NCBI RefSeq assembly: GCF_014202075.1
Contig: NZ_JACHFZ010000001.1
Span: 372,001-436,000, forward strand
Source of the DNA: Brevundimonas basaltis
GTDB lineage: Bacteria > Pseudomonadota > Alphaproteobacteria > Caulobacterales > Caulobacteraceae
DNA: 64,000 nt
Reading direction: 5' to 3'
Every line of letters begins with the position of its first letter. Position 1 is the stretch's first letter. Of this stretch, positions 42,989-52,770 are shown piece by piece. The notes below the pieces were generated by a model that saw nothing but the letters and a program-made list of their open reading frames with translations, was not told where the DNA came from and ran no database searches. A program made the position numbers and the translations under genes.

Positions 42989-44209
42989 TCAGGCGCGGGA
43001 CAGGCCAAGCTGAATGACATCAGTCCGCGCGGTGCGGAAGCCGGCCTCGCAATAGGCGAGGTAGAAGCGCCACAGCCGGCGGAAACGCTCGTCGAAGCCG
43101 CCGAGCCGGCGGATGTCGGTCCACGCGGCCTGGAACCGTTCGTCCCAGAGCCGCAGGGTCTCGGCGTAGTCCTGACCGAAGCGCTCGACGCCGGTCCGGT
43201 GGAGGCCGGCGTCGGCGACGAGGGGGGCGAGGGCCGCTTCCGACGGCAGCATGCCGCCCGGGAAGATGTATTTCTGGATGAAGTCCGTGCGCTTGCGATA
43301 GCCGGCGAAGACCGCGTCATCGATGGTGATGATCTGCAGGCCGGCGCGGCCACCGGGCGCCAGCACCTCGCGGATCTTGCCGAAATAGGCGGGCCAGTAT
43401 TCCTGGCCGACGGCCTCGAACATCTCGATCGAGGCGACCCGGTCGAAGGCCCCCTCGACGTCGCGATAGTCGATCAGCTGGATGTCGGCGCGCTCCGACA
43501 GGCCGGCGTTGAACATTCGCTGGCGGGCGAAGTCGTGTTGCTCGCGGGAAATGGTGATGCCGGTCACCCGGGCGCCGATCTCCCTGGCCGCGAATTCGGC
43601 GAAACCGCCCCAGCCGCAGCCGATCTCAAGCACGGACAGGCCGGGATGAAGGTCCATGATGCGGGCCAGGCTGGCGTATTTCTCGCGCTGGGCCGCTTCC
43701 AGCGCCATGCCGGCGCCGGTGAAGCGCGCCGAGGAATAGGTCATCGAAGGATCGAGCCAGGCCGCGTAGAAGGCGTTGCCGATGTCGTAGTGGGCGTGGA
43801 TGTTCTTGCGCGAGCCGGACCGGCTGTTCCGGTTCATCCGGTGTGACAGCCAGTGAACCGCCTTCATCATCCGGTTGCCGGCCACCAGACGGCGGATGTA
43901 GTCGCTGTTACGGGCCAGGGCCTCGAGCAGGCCGGCGAGGTGAGGCGTCTCCCACTCGCCGGCCATGTAGCCCTCCGCGAAGCCGATATCGCCAGAGGCC
44001 AGGACGCGGCCGGCGAATCGATAGTCGCGGATGACGAGGGTGGCGGAAGGCCCGGGCCGGCGGCCTTCCAGATGGTGGGTGTTTCCGCCAGGCAGGCGGA
44101 CGGTCAGCCGTCCGACGGTCCAGTTGGCGGCCAGCAGGCGCAACAGAAGACCGAACCCGCGCGGCATGCGGGCGGCGGCCTCGTGGCGCTCGGCTGTCAC
44201 CGACGTCAT
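42989..44209 (-). CDS. cfa: Cyclopropane-fatty-acyl-phospholipid synthase
   Basis: 406 residues from the ATG at 44209. The N-terminal lipid-binding part (LASGDIGFAEGYMAGEWETPHL near 71-92) is followed by NIHAHYDIGNAFYAAWLDPSMTYSSARF near 137-164 and the methyltransferase motif LSVLEIGCGWGGFAEFAARE near 196-215. ISREQHDFA, SIEMFEAVGQEYW and FIQKYIFPGGMLPS complete the family pattern. It methylenates unsaturated acyl chains in membrane lipids with S-adenosylmethionine. The gene lies between phrB and sseA, both on the same strand within about 30 bases. Confidence 0.95.
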   Translation of the reverse strand: MTSVTAERHEAAARMPRGFGLLLRLLAANWTVGRLTVRLPGGNTHHLEGRRPGPSATLVIRDYRFAGRVLASGDIGFAEGYMAGEWETPHLAGLLEALARNSDYIRRLVAGNRMMKAVHWLSHRMNRNSRSGSRKNIHAHYDIGNAFYAAWLDPSMTYSSARFTGAGMALEAAQREKYASLARIMDLHPGLSVLEIGCGWGGFAEFAAREIGARVTGITISREQHDFARQRMFNAGLSERADIQLIDYRDVEGAFDRVASIEMFEAVGQEYWPAYFGKIREVLAPGGRAGLQIITIDDAVFAGYRKRTDFIQKYIFPGGMLPSEAALAPLVADAGLHRTGVERFGQDYAETLRLWDERFQAAWTDIRRLGGFDERFRRLWRFYLAYCEAGFRTARTDVIQLGLSRA

Positions 44210-44241
44210 GCGGTCAAGGTGGGGTCGGACGGGGCGGCTCG

Positions 44242-45696
44242 TCAATCCCCGGTTTGCGAGCCCCCGGGCAGGGCGCGAAGCGCGCGCAAGGCCCGATCCC
44301 GGGCCTCGGCGTGGTCGACGATCGGGGCGGGGTAGTCGCGACCCAACCGAACTCCGGCGGCCTGCAAGACCGCCGGCGGCGCCGTCCACGGGGCGTGCAG
44401 CCAGCGATCCGGCACGTCCTTCAGGGCCGGAACCCAGCGGCGGACGTAGCGGCCGTCGGCGTCGAATTTCTGGCCCTGGGTGACCGGATTGAAGATGCGG
44501 AACCACGGCGAGGCGTCCGCCCCGGAGCCGGCGACCCACTGCCAGTTCTGCACATTGCTGGCCAGGTCGGCATCGACCAGCGTGTCCCAGAACCACGCCT
44601 CGCCCGCGCGCCAGTCGATCAGCAGATCCTTGATCAGGAAGGAGGCCACGATCATGCGCACGCGATTGTGCATCCAGCCCATCGCCCACAGCTGGCGCAT
44701 GCCGGCGTCGACGACGGGATAGCCGGTCAGGCCGCGCTTCCAGGCCCGGAGCCCCGCTGGATCATCGCGCCAGGGCAGGCGGTCGTATTCCGGGCGGAAG
44801 GCCGTGTCGGTCATCTGCGGAAAGTGGTGCAGCAGGTGAGCCGAAAACTCCCGCCAGCCCACCTCAGCGGCGAACTTGTCAGCCTCGGCCGGGGCGATCC
44901 GGCCGTCGGAGGCCGCGCGCCGCGCCGCCTCGATCGCCCGCCACGGATGGATCTCGCCCCAGTGCAGATGCGGGGACAGGCGGCTGGTGGCGGGCTCAGC
45001 GGGGCGATCGCGCCCCTTCGAATAGGACTTCAGGCCCCCGGAGACGAAGGCGGCGAGAGCGTCTCCGGCTCCGGCCTCTCCGGGCGTCCAGTCGAAGCCG
45101 GCGGCCCAGTCAGGGGCGGTCGGGCGCAGGGCCCAGTCCTCCAGGGCCTCGCCAGACAGACCTCGCACGGAGGCGATGGCGGCGGGCGCAGTCATCGGCG
45201 GCGGCACCGAGGCGGTCGCCATCAGGGTCCTGAAGAAGGGGGTGAACACCCGGTACGGACCGCCGGACCCGTTGAGAACGGTCCCGGGCCGGCAGAGCAG
45301 GGCGCCGTTGCAGCCATGACACTCGACACCGTCCGCCTTCAGCGCCTGGGCGATGTCAGCGTCGTGCACGAAGGCGTCGGGTTCGAACCGGCGGTTCATG
45401 TAGACCGCGTCGGCGCCCGTCTCCTCGATGAGGCGGCGCAGCTCCGCCTCCGAATCACCGCGGCGGAGCAGGAGCGACGCGCCCCGCGCGCGCAGGTCTG
45501 CGGCGAGAACCCGCAGCGAGCCGTGCAGCCACCATCGCGAGGCCGCGCCAATCGGGCGGACCGCTGGGCCCTCGTCGAAAATAAAGACCGGGACGACCGG
45601 GCGTCCGGCGGCGACCGCCTGGGCGAGGGCGGGATTGTCGCCGAGGCGAAGGTCCTTACGGAACCACAGGATCACGGGCCGCGGTCTGGTGGTCAT
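44242..45696 (-). CDS. phrB: Deoxyribodipyrimidine photolyase (CPD class I)
   Basis: 484 residues from the ATG at 45696, which has GGAG at a 9-base spacing; an ATG at 45711 would add 5 residues. ILWFRKDLRLGDNPALAQAV near 8-27 is the antenna domain start. The FAD domain has WGEIHPWRAIEAARR, KFAAEVGWREFSAHLLHHFPQM, GYPVVDAGMRQLWAMGWMHNRVRMIVASFLIKDLLIDWR, and SNVQNWQWVAGSGADASPWFRIFNPVTQ. The tryptophans of the electron-transfer chain lie in these segments. It splits UV-induced cyclobutane dimers with blue light. Confidence 0.95.
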   Translation of the reverse strand: MTTRPRPVILWFRKDLRLGDNPALAQAVAAGRPVVPVFIFDEGPAVRPIGAASRWWLHGSLRVLAADLRARGASLLLRRGDSEAELRRLIEETGADAVYMNRRFEPDAFVHDADIAQALKADGVECHGCNGALLCRPGTVLNGSGGPYRVFTPFFRTLMATASVPPPMTAPAAIASVRGLSGEALEDWALRPTAPDWAAGFDWTPGEAGAGDALAAFVSGGLKSYSKGRDRPAEPATSRLSPHLHWGEIHPWRAIEAARRAASDGRIAPAEADKFAAEVGWREFSAHLLHHFPQMTDTAFRPEYDRLPWRDDPAGLRAWKRGLTGYPVVDAGMRQLWAMGWMHNRVRMIVASFLIKDLLIDWRAGEAWFWDTLVDADLASNVQNWQWVAGSGADASPWFRIFNPVTQGQKFDADGRYVRRWVPALKDVPDRWLHAPWTAPPAVLQAAGVRLGRDYPAPIVDHAEARDRALRALRALPGGSQTGD

Positions 45697-45806
45697 GCGG
45701 TCGGGCTCCATGGTAGCTTGCGCACGACGCTGTCTCACGCCACCTGATCGCCGCATAGACGCGGCATTGGCCACGCGTCGCCAAGTCGCAACCCGGGAAA
45801 CCTGCC

Positions 45807-46670
45807 GTGTCCAAGCCGAACGCCATCATCGACATCAAGGACGGGCTGGCGCGCCCGGTCAGCATCGGCGGCGGTCAGCGCATCGTCTTCATCGCCGGCC
45901 CGTGCCAGCTGGAGAGCCGCCAGCACGCGTTGGAGATGGCCCATGCGCTGAAGGAAATCGGCGAGCGGCTGAACGTCGGGATCATCTACAAGACCAGCTT
46001 CGACAAGGCGAACCGGACGTCGGCGACCGCTGCGCGCGGCTTCGGCCTCGAGGGCTCGCTGCCGGTTTTCGCCGAAATCCGCGAGGTTACGGGGCTGCCG
46101 GTGCTGACCGACGTGCACACCGAGGAACACTGCCGCATCGCCGCCGAGGCGGTGGATGTGCTGCAGATTCCGGCCTTCCTGAGCCGTCAGACCGACCTGC
46201 TGCTGGCCGCGGCGGCCACGGGCAAGGCGATCAACATCAAGAAGGGCCAATTTCTCGCTCCCTGGGACATGAAGAACGTCATCGCCAAGGTGGTCGGGGC
46301 CGGCAATCCGAACGTGATGGCCTGCGAGCGGGGGGCCAGCTTCGGTTACAACACCCTGGTGTCGGACATGCGGGCCCTGCCGGTGCTGCGCGACATCGGC
46401 TGCCCGGTGGTGTTCGACGCCACCCATTCGGTGCAGCAGCCGGGCGGGCAGGGGACCTCGTCGGGCGGCCAGCGCGAATTTGTGCCGGTGCTGGCCCGGG
46501 CCGCGGTCGCCGTCGGCGTCGACGCGGTGTTCATGGAAACCCACCAGGACCCGGACAACGCCCCGTCGGACGGGCCGAACATGGTGCCGCTCGACCAGTT
46601 CGAGGCCCTGGCCGCCGACCTGATCGCCTATGACGACCTGACCAAGGCGCGGATGGCGAAAGCCGCCTGA
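45807..46670 (+). CDS. kdsA: 3-deoxy-8-phosphooctulonate synthase (KDO-8-P synthase), metal-dependent type
   Basis: 287 residues. It condenses phosphoenolpyruvate with arabinose 5-phosphate for the KDO of lipopolysaccharide. [18 protein letters not shown] near 28-45, [25 protein letters not shown] near 61-85, TDVHTEEHC near 105, [17 protein letters not shown] near 142-158 and [25 protein letters not shown] near 206-230 are diagnostic. The cysteine in GPCQLES is the metal ligand of the metal-dependent class; the E. coli enzyme has asparagine there. GTG start. First of the kdsA-hldE-hldD-DUF3089 operon. Confidence 0.96.
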   Translation: MSKPNAIIDIKDGLARPVSIGGGQRIVFIAGPCQLESRQHALEMAHALKEIGERLNVGIIYKTSFDKANRTSATAARGFGLEGSLPVFAEIREVTGLPVLTDVHTEEHCRIAAEAVDVLQIPAFLSRQTDLLLAAAATGKAINIKKGQFLAPWDMKNVIAKVVGAGNPNVMACERGASFGYNTLVSDMRALPVLRDIGCPVVFDATHSVQQPGGQGTSSGGQREFVPVLARAAVAVGVDAVFMETHQDPDNAPSDGPNMVPLDQFEALAADLIAYDDLTKARMAKAA

Positions 46671-46688
46671 ATCCGATAGGCCAAGCGG

Positions 46689-48143
46689 ATGGCTGAACGG
46701 ACGCTCGATCTCGGACAATTGCAGGCCCTGCTGGAGCGGGTGCGCGGGCTGAAGGTGGCCTGCGTCGGCGATCTGATGCTGGACCGCTACGTCTACGGCG
46801 AGGTCAGCCGGATCTCGCCGGAAGCGCCGATTCCGGTGCTGCGCATGGGACGCACCACGGCCATGCCCGGCGGCGTCGGCAATGTGGCCCGCAACGTGGC
46901 GGCGCTGGGCGGCGTGGCGCGGCTGGGAGCGATTTCGGGGCAGGACGCCGCCGGGGATGAACTGGCCGGGCTGATCGCGGACGAGATGGGGGTAGAGGAC
47001 GCGGTCGAACGCCGCGCCGATGTGGCCACCATCGTCAAGACGCGCTTCGTGGCCGCGGGACAGCAACTGCTGAGGCTGGATGAAGAGAGCGCGCCCCTTC
47101 TGGCGACGGAAAGCGACGCGTTTACCAATGCTTCCGTCCTACTCCTATCGGACTATGCGAAGGGGGTGGTGAGCGATCTGGTGATCGGCCAGGCTCTGAA
47201 GGCGGCGGTCGCGACGGGGGCTCCGATCATCGTCGACCCCAAGGGACGGGACTTCGCCCGCTATGGCGCGGTCGACCTGATCAAGCCCAACGCCAGCGAA
47301 CTGGCCGGGGCCACGGGCCTGCCGGTCGAGACCGATGCGGAGATCGAGGCGGCGCTGGCAGCCCTGCTGAAGGCGACGACCGCCAAGGCCGTTGTGGTCA
47401 CCCGGGCCGGCAAGGGCATGAGCCTGATGCGGCGCGGCGGGGCGGTGAGGCATTTCCCGGGCCGGGCGCGCGAAGTGTTCGACGTTTCGGGGGCCGGGGA
47501 CACCGGCCTGGCGGCGCTGGGGCTGGCGCTGGGGGGCGGCGCGTCGCTTGAGACGGCGGTGGAATTCGCGATCCTCGCCTCGGGCGTGGTGGTCGGCAAG
47601 GCGGGCACGGCCGTGGTCACGCCGGCCGAGTTGATAGACGCCGAGATGAGCCAGCACGCCGCCGGGGCCCACGCCAAGGTCGCGCCGGTCGACGAACTGG
47701 CCGATGTGGTCGAGGGCTGGAAGCGGCGGGGGCTGAAGGTCGGCTTCACCAACGGCTGTTTCGACATCCTGCACCGCGGGCATGTGGCCTATCTCGCCCA
47801 GGCGCGGGGCTGGTGCGACCGGCTGGTGGTGGCGCTGAACACGGACGCCTCGGTGCGGCGGCTGAAGGGCGAGGGACGGCCGATCAACGATCTCGACAGC
47901 CGGGCCGTGGTCATCGGCGGCCTGACCAGCGTCGACCGGGTCACCTCGTTCGACGAGCCGACGCCGCTGGCCCTGATCGAACGCCTGCGGCCGGACGTGC
48001 TGATCAAGGGTGCGGACTACACCCGCGAGGGCGTCGTCGGCGGCGACCTGGTCGAAAGCTGGGGCGGCGAGGTGAGGCTGGCGACGTTCGAGGACGGCTA
48101 TTCGACGACGAAGACAATCGCGAAGATGAAGGACGACCAATGA
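46689..48143 (+). CDS. hldE: Bifunctional heptose-7-phosphate kinase / heptose-1-phosphate adenylyltransferase
   Basis: 484 residues, two domains. The N-terminal ribokinase-type kinase has LDRYVYGEVSRISPEAPIPVLRMGRTTAMPGGVGNVARNVAALG near 28-71 and the catalytic DVSGAGDTGLAALGLALGGG near 263-282. The C-terminal nucleotidyltransferase has VGFTNGCFDILHRGHVAYLAQA near 350-371 with the HxGH-type motif, and ERLRPDVLIKGADYTREGVVGGDLV. It activates the heptose of the lipopolysaccharide inner core. Its stop overlaps the hldD ATG by four bases. Confidence 0.95.
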   Translation: MAERTLDLGQLQALLERVRGLKVACVGDLMLDRYVYGEVSRISPEAPIPVLRMGRTTAMPGGVGNVARNVAALGGVARLGAISGQDAAGDELAGLIADEMGVEDAVERRADVATIVKTRFVAAGQQLLRLDEESAPLLATESDAFTNASVLLLSDYAKGVVSDLVIGQALKAAVATGAPIIVDPKGRDFARYGAVDLIKPNASELAGATGLPVETDAEIEAALAALLKATTAKAVVVTRAGKGMSLMRRGGAVRHFPGRAREVFDVSGAGDTGLAALGLALGGGASLETAVEFAILASGVVVGKAGTAVVTPAELIDAEMSQHAAGAHAKVAPVDELADVVEGWKRRGLKVGFTNGCFDILHRGHVAYLAQARGWCDRLVVALNTDASVRRLKGEGRPINDLDSRAVVIGGLTSVDRVTSFDEPTPLALIERLRPDVLIKGADYTREGVVGGDLVESWGGEVRLATFEDGYSTTKTIAKMKDDQ

Positions 48144-49141
48144 GCCGGCGGATGATCGTGGTGACCGGCGGGGCCGGTTTCATCGGCTCCAACATCGTCG
48201 CGCGGCTGTGCGCCGGGGACCGGTGGGACGTGGTGGTGTGCGACCGCCTTGGGGAGGCCGCCCTCGCCAAGTGGAAGAACATCGCCAAACACCCGATCGC
48301 CGACTTCTGGCAGCCGGAAGAGCTGTTCGAACAGCTGGAGCGGCATGCGGAGGCGGTCGAGGCCGTGGTGCACATGGGGGCGATCTCATCGACGACGGAG
48401 GCCGACGCCGACCTCATCCTGAGGACGAACTTCACCCTGTCGCGAGACATCTGGGACTGGTGCGCGCTGCGGGACGCAAGGATGATCTACGCTTCGTCGG
48501 CGGCGACCTATGGCGACGGCGACGAGGGCTTTGGGGATGACGACAGTCTTGAAGCATTGGCTGCGCTAAGGCCTTTAAACGCCTATGGTTATTCGAAAAT
48601 GCTGTTCGATCAGTATGCGGCGCGCCAGTCGGACCGGGGGCAGTCGCCGAGCCAGTGGGCAGGACTGAAATTCTTCAACGTCTACGGCCCCAACGAGTAC
48701 CACAAGGGTGGCATGAAGTCGGTCGTGGCGCAGATCTGGCCGAAGGTGGCGGCCGGCGAGCCGGTGACCCTGTTCCGCTCGCACAACCCCGACTACCCCG
48801 ACGGCGGGCAGATGCGCGACTTCGTCTTCGTCGACGACGTGGTCGATATCGTCGAGTGGCTGCTGGACACGCCGGCGGTGTCGGGCGTGTTCAACGCCGG
48901 TTCGGGACAGGCGCGGTCGTTCCTGGACCTGGCCAACGCTGCGTTCGCGGCGGCGGGCAAGGAGGCGCGGGTCGAATACGTCGATACGCCCGAAAGCATC
49001 CGCGACAAGTACCAGTATTTCACCGAGGCCCGGATGGAGCGGGTCCGGGCCGCCGGCTTCGGCGGGCAGTCGACGCCGCTGGAGGAGGGGGTCCGGCGCT
49101 ATGTGCAGGACTTTCTGATGACGGCGGACCCGTATCGATGA
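48140..49141 (+). CDS. hldD: ADP-glycero-manno-heptose 6-epimerase
   Basis: 333 residues of the extended short-chain dehydrogenase fold. VVTGGAGFIGSNIVARL near 7-23 binds NADP, HMGAISSTTEADADLILRTN near 80-99, YASSAATYGDG near 117-127, and the catalytic YGYSKMLFDQY near 149-159. FFNVYGPNEYHKGGMKSVV near 178-196 is specific to HldD. It completes ADP-heptose synthesis after HldE, and the pair is translationally coupled. The frame continues upstream in hldE, so the overlapping ATG (48140) is the start. Confidence 0.95.
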   Translation: MSRRMIVVTGGAGFIGSNIVARLCAGDRWDVVVCDRLGEAALAKWKNIAKHPIADFWQPEELFEQLERHAEAVEAVVHMGAISSTTEADADLILRTNFTLSRDIWDWCALRDARMIYASSAATYGDGDEGFGDDDSLEALAALRPLNAYGYSKMLFDQYAARQSDRGQSPSQWAGLKFFNVYGPNEYHKGGMKSVVAQIWPKVAAGEPVTLFRSHNPDYPDGGQMRDFVFVDDVVDIVEWLLDTPAVSGVFNAGSGQARSFLDLANAAFAAAGKEARVEYVDTPESIRDKYQYFTEARMERVRAAGFGGQSTPLEEGVRRYVQDFLMTADPYR

Positions 49142-50247
49142 AGGGACCGCGGCTGACCACCCGGCAGTGGTTCGGCTGGACCGGCTTCGCGCTCGTCTTC
49201 CTGCTCACGGCGGCCGTGGCGGTGTGGCGGGGGGACATCCTCAGGGCCGGGCTGGATCCGCAGGCGCCGTTCCAGACCTATGATCCGCCCGCGGCGCCGG
49301 ACTATGCGGAGCCGGAGGCCTGGGCGCTCAGGGACGCGCGGGCGCCGGACGCCGGACCTGCGGCGGTGTTCTTCGTCCATTCGACGACTTTCGATGGCGG
49401 CCAGGACTGGAACGGGCCGATCGGCGACCCCAAGGCGGACGCCTGGCTGGAGCGGGTGGTGTTGCCGAACTACGCGGGCCCGTTCGCGCGGCTGGGGGCG
49501 GTGAGCGCCCCGCGGTACCGCCAAGGCAGCCTCTATACGCGGCTGACGCTTCGCGACGACGCCCGCGAAGCCCGGGCCTTCGCCTGGCGGGACGTGGCCT
49601 CCGCCTTCGAGACATGGATCGCGCGTCATCCGGACGGCCCCATCGTGCTGGCGGGGGTGGAGCAGGGCGGCGAACTGGTCGAGCGGCTGCTGCGCGAGCG
49701 GGTCGCGACCGATCCAGCGCTGCGCGAGCGGCTGGTCGCCGCCTATCTGATGGATGTGGTGACCCCGGCCGGCGGCCTGTCGCCGCAGATTCCCGCCTGC
49801 ACGCAACGCAATCAGGCCGGCTGCGTCGTCGGCTTCTCGCCCGTCGGCGAGGGCAACGACGGGGCGGCGCGGCGGCGGCTGAGGCGAGCCCTGGTCTGGG
49901 ATGCGCGAGGTCGGCTGGTGGAGTTGGGTGACCGCGCACCCTTGTGCGTCAATCCGGTCACCGGATCGACCTCGACCGCGCCGGTGGAAGCCCGTCTGAA
50001 CCGGGGCGCGACCAACGCCACCGGACTGGAATGGGGCGCCCGGCCGGCCCTTCTGGCGCGCGAGATCGCCACCCAATGCCGCGACGGCCTGCTGCGCCAC
50101 ACCGAACCTGAGATGGAGTCGTTCCGTCAAACGGGCGGCTGGGCCGACCGGAGAAAGTCACGTCCCTACAATCTGTTCTATGGGGATATTGAAGCCGACG
50201 CCGAGGCCCGGCTGGCGGTCTGGCAGGCGGTACGCAGCCCGTCCTAA
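49138..50247 (+). CDS. DUF3089 alpha/beta-hydrolase-like protein without the usual nucleophile serine
   Basis: 369 residues beginning inside the hldD stop (ATGA). A membrane anchor (WFGWTGFALVFLLTAAVAVW near 11-30) is followed by the DUF3089 domain: AAVFFVHSTTFDGGQDWNGPIGD near 75-97, APRYRQGSLYTR near 124-135, and a lid region with IPACTQRNQAGCVVGFSPVGEG near 218-239 holding a likely disulfide. DUF3089 proteins normally show GHSQGS at the nucleophile elbow. Here the aligned segment is GVEQGG (173-178), so the serine is replaced by glutamate. Catalysis may be lost. Coupling to the LPS heptose genes suggests an envelope role, which is inference. Confidence 0.8.
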   Translation: MKGPRLTTRQWFGWTGFALVFLLTAAVAVWRGDILRAGLDPQAPFQTYDPPAAPDYAEPEAWALRDARAPDAGPAAVFFVHSTTFDGGQDWNGPIGDPKADAWLERVVLPNYAGPFARLGAVSAPRYRQGSLYTRLTLRDDAREARAFAWRDVASAFETWIARHPDGPIVLAGVEQGGELVERLLRERVATDPALRERLVAAYLMDVVTPAGGLSPQIPACTQRNQAGCVVGFSPVGEGNDGAARRRLRRALVWDARGRLVELGDRAPLCVNPVTGSTSTAPVEARLNRGATNATGLEWGARPALLAREIATQCRDGLLRHTEPEMESFRQTGGWADRRKSRPYNLFYGDIEADAEARLAVWQAVRSPS

Positions 50248-52343
50248 TCCGCGCCGGGCCGGTCGTTGCGCCAGTCGAACAGGGCTTCGAGCACTTGAAC
50301 CGCCTCGCCGCGAGGGGAAGTCAGATCCGGGTCGCGGCCGAGCACGAGGCGGGCGTCGTCGGAAGCGGCCAGCAACAGATCCCGGTGCCGGATCGGATCG
50401 GCGAAGCGGTAGGCGGGAAAGCCGCTCTGCTTGAGCCCCAGCGGATCGCCGCCGCCGCGCAGCCGGAAATCCTCCTCGGCGATCTCGAAGCCGTCCTCGG
50501 TGCGGCGCAGGGTTTCGAGCCGGATGCGGGCAGTCTCGCCCAAACCGTCGTCGCCGCCGCCGTAAAGCAGCAGGCAGGTGCTGGCCGCGGTTCCCCGGCC
50601 GACCCGCCCACGCAGCTGATGAAGCTGGGCAAGGCCGAAACGGTCGGCGTGTTCGATGACCATGATGGAGGCGTTGGGGACGTCGACGCCGACCTCGACC
50701 ACGGTCGTGGCGACCAGCAGGGGCGTGCGGCCGTCGGCGAAATCGGCCATCACGGCTTCACGCTCGGGCCCGGGCATCTGGCCGTGGGCGAGGCCGACCT
50801 CGACCCCCATGATGCGGCGCAGGTCCGCGGCGCGGGCCTCGGCGGCGGCGAGGTCGGAGGCCTCGCTCTCGGCCACCAATGGGCAGATCCAGTAGGCCTG
50901 CGCCCCGCTGTCGAGGGCGGCCTTGAGACGTTTGGCGACCTCGCCGATGCGGGCCTGCGGTACGACGGCGGTCGTGACGGGCGTCCGACCCGGCGGCTTT
51001 TCGGTCAGGCGCGACACCTCAAGCTCGCCGTACTGGGTGAGTTCGAGGGTCCGCGGGATGGGCGTGGCTGACATGGTCAGCAGGTGGACCCCGCCGGTGC
51101 GGGGATCGCCCTTGGCCTGCAGCCGCTGGCGCTCATTGACGCCGAAGCGGTGCTGCTCGTCGATCACCGCCAGGGCGAGGCTGTCGAAGCGGACGGCGTC
51201 CTGGAACAGGGCGTGGGTGCCGATGGCGACCCTCGCCGCCCCCGAAGCGAGGGCGCCGAGCCGGGTGCGGCGCTCGGCGGGCGTATCGCGGCCGGTCAGG
51301 AGGATGGTGGGGACGCCGGCCGCCTCCAGCATGGGCGACAGACGCTGGAAATGTTGGCGGGCGAGGATTTCCGTCGGAGCCATCAGGGCGGACTGGAAAC
51401 CCGAGGCGGCGGCGTCGGCCAGGGCCAGCGCGGCCACCGCCGTCTTGCCCGACCCGACGTCGCCCTGCAGCAGCCGGCCCATCTGCTCGCCCGAGGCGAG
51501 GTCGCGACGGATCTCGGCGAGGGCCTGGAGCTGGGCGGCGGTGAGTTCGAAGGGCAGGGCGGAGAGCACGCGCGTCGACGCCTCGCCGGGCGTGACGACC
51601 GGGGCGGGGGTGATCTGGCGGGCGCGGCGGCGGCGGGCGAGGGCGAGCTGGTGGGCCAGCAGTTCGTCATAGGCCAGCCGCTGTCGGGCGGGGGCGTCGG
51701 GCAGCAGGTCCGGCTCGGCGGTCGGAGCGTGCAGGGCGGCGAGGGCGGCGCGCCAGCCAGGCCAGCGCCGCTTGGCCAGCCAGGCGGCATCCTGCCACTC
51801 CGGAAGCTCCGGCGCCTGTTCGAGCGCGCCTTGGGCCAGTTTGCGGATGACGCGGGAGGTCAGGCCCTGGGTGGCCGGATAGACCGGCTCGACCGCGGCG
51901 ATCTCGTCGGCCTGGGCGGGGGTGAAGATGTCCGGATGGACGATCTGCACTTCGTTGTTGAAACGCTCGACCTTGCCGGAGACCAGCCGGCGCTGCCCCT
52001 TCGGCAGCAGGCGGTCGATGTGCTGGGCGGAACCGCCGAACCAGATCAGGTGGACGAAGCCGGTGTCGTCGGTGGCGCGGACCTTGATCGGGACGCCGGG
52101 CTTGCCGGGCACGAGCAGGCGGTCGATGACGATGTCGAAGACGCCGACCAGGCCCTCCACAGCGTTGGCGGCGGTCATGGGTCGGCGGACGATCAGGCCG
52201 GACGGCGACAGGAACAGCAGGTCGCGGACCAGCGGCCCTGCCAGCTTCTGGACCAGCGGCAGGATTTTGGGCCCCACCCCCTTCAGGGTGGAGACCTCCG
52301 CGAACAGGGGAAAGAGACTCGGCGGCCGCATCTCCGACAGCAT
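50244..52343 (-). CDS. recG: ATP-dependent DNA helicase RecG
   Basis: 699 residues. The N-terminal wedge domain (VSTLKGVGPKILPLVQKLAG near 18-37 and an OB-fold near 75-150) is followed by the helicase core: LTAAQLQALAEIRRDLASGEQMGRLLQGDVGSGKTAVAALALADA with Walker A near 305, LTGRDTPAERRTRLGALASGAARVAIGTHALFQ, DEQHRFGVNERQRL, SATPIPRTLELTQYGELEVSRL and LHQLRGRVGRGTAASTCLLLY. It remodels stalled replication forks. Divergent from sdhE-mfd across 121 bases. An ATG at 52331 is an alternative start. Confidence 0.96.
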   Translation of the reverse strand: MLSEMRPPSLFPLFAEVSTLKGVGPKILPLVQKLAGPLVRDLLFLSPSGLIVRRPMTAANAVEGLVGVFDIVIDRLLVPGKPGVPIKVRATDDTGFVHLIWFGGSAQHIDRLLPKGQRRLVSGKVERFNNEVQIVHPDIFTPAQADEIAAVEPVYPATQGLTSRVIRKLAQGALEQAPELPEWQDAAWLAKRRWPGWRAALAALHAPTAEPDLLPDAPARQRLAYDELLAHQLALARRRRARQITPAPVVTPGEASTRVLSALPFELTAAQLQALAEIRRDLASGEQMGRLLQGDVGSGKTAVAALALADAAASGFQSALMAPTEILARQHFQRLSPMLEAAGVPTILLTGRDTPAERRTRLGALASGAARVAIGTHALFQDAVRFDSLALAVIDEQHRFGVNERQRLQAKGDPRTGGVHLLTMSATPIPRTLELTQYGELEVSRLTEKPPGRTPVTTAVVPQARIGEVAKRLKAALDSGAQAYWICPLVAESEASDLAAAEARAADLRRIMGVEVGLAHGQMPGPEREAVMADFADGRTPLLVATTVVEVGVDVPNASIMVIEHADRFGLAQLHQLRGRVGRGTAASTCLLLYGGGDDGLGETARIRLETLRRTEDGFEIAEEDFRLRGGGDPLGLKQSGFPAYRFADPIRHRDLLLAASDDARLVLGRDPDLTSPRGEAVQVLEALFDWRNDRPGAD

Positions 52344-52464
52344 AGCTGGCGAAAGCGCGTCTGGAACGCTATCTGACGCGCTTCATTGAAGTGCCCTGCG
52401 CTCGCCGCGCCGCGTTATGCCGTTCGAGGGCGCTTCTCACGAATTCCACCGGGCAAGGAAGCTT

Positions 52465-52770
52465 GTGGCCGATACCGACGCACGTCTGAAAGAGAGATTG
52501 GGCCGCATCGCCTTCCGGGCGTGGCGGCGGGGGTTCCGCGAGGCGGACCTGGTGCTGGGACCGTTCGTGGATCGGATCGGACCGGAGTTGGACGCGGCGG
52601 AACTGGATGCGCTGGAGGCCCTGCTGGCCCAGGACGACGATCACCAACTCTATGCCTGGATCATCGGCAGCGAGCCGACGCCGGCGGAGCACGAGACATC
52701 GGTGATGGCGAAGATCCGCGCCTTCATGCGCGACCATGTCGCGGCGGCCGTGGCCGGGGGAGCGGGTTGA
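52465..52770 (+). CDS. sdhE: FAD assembly factor SdhE (succinate dehydrogenase assembly factor 2 family)
   Basis: 101 residues from the GTG at 52465, which has AAGGAAG at good spacing. An ATG at 52417 would add 16 residues without a ribosome binding site. The core has RIAFRAWRRGFREADLVLGPFVDR near 12-35, containing the RGxxEAD motif that contacts the flavin, and LDALEALLAQDDDHQLYAWIIG near 46-67. SdhE promotes covalent flavin attachment to succinate dehydrogenase. Its stop overlaps the mfd ATG by one base, an order common in alphaproteobacteria. Confidence 0.9.
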   Translation: MADTDARLKERLGRIAFRAWRRGFREADLVLGPFVDRIGPELDAAELDALEALLAQDDDHQLYAWIIGSEPTPAEHETSVMAKIRAFMRDHVAAAVAGGAG

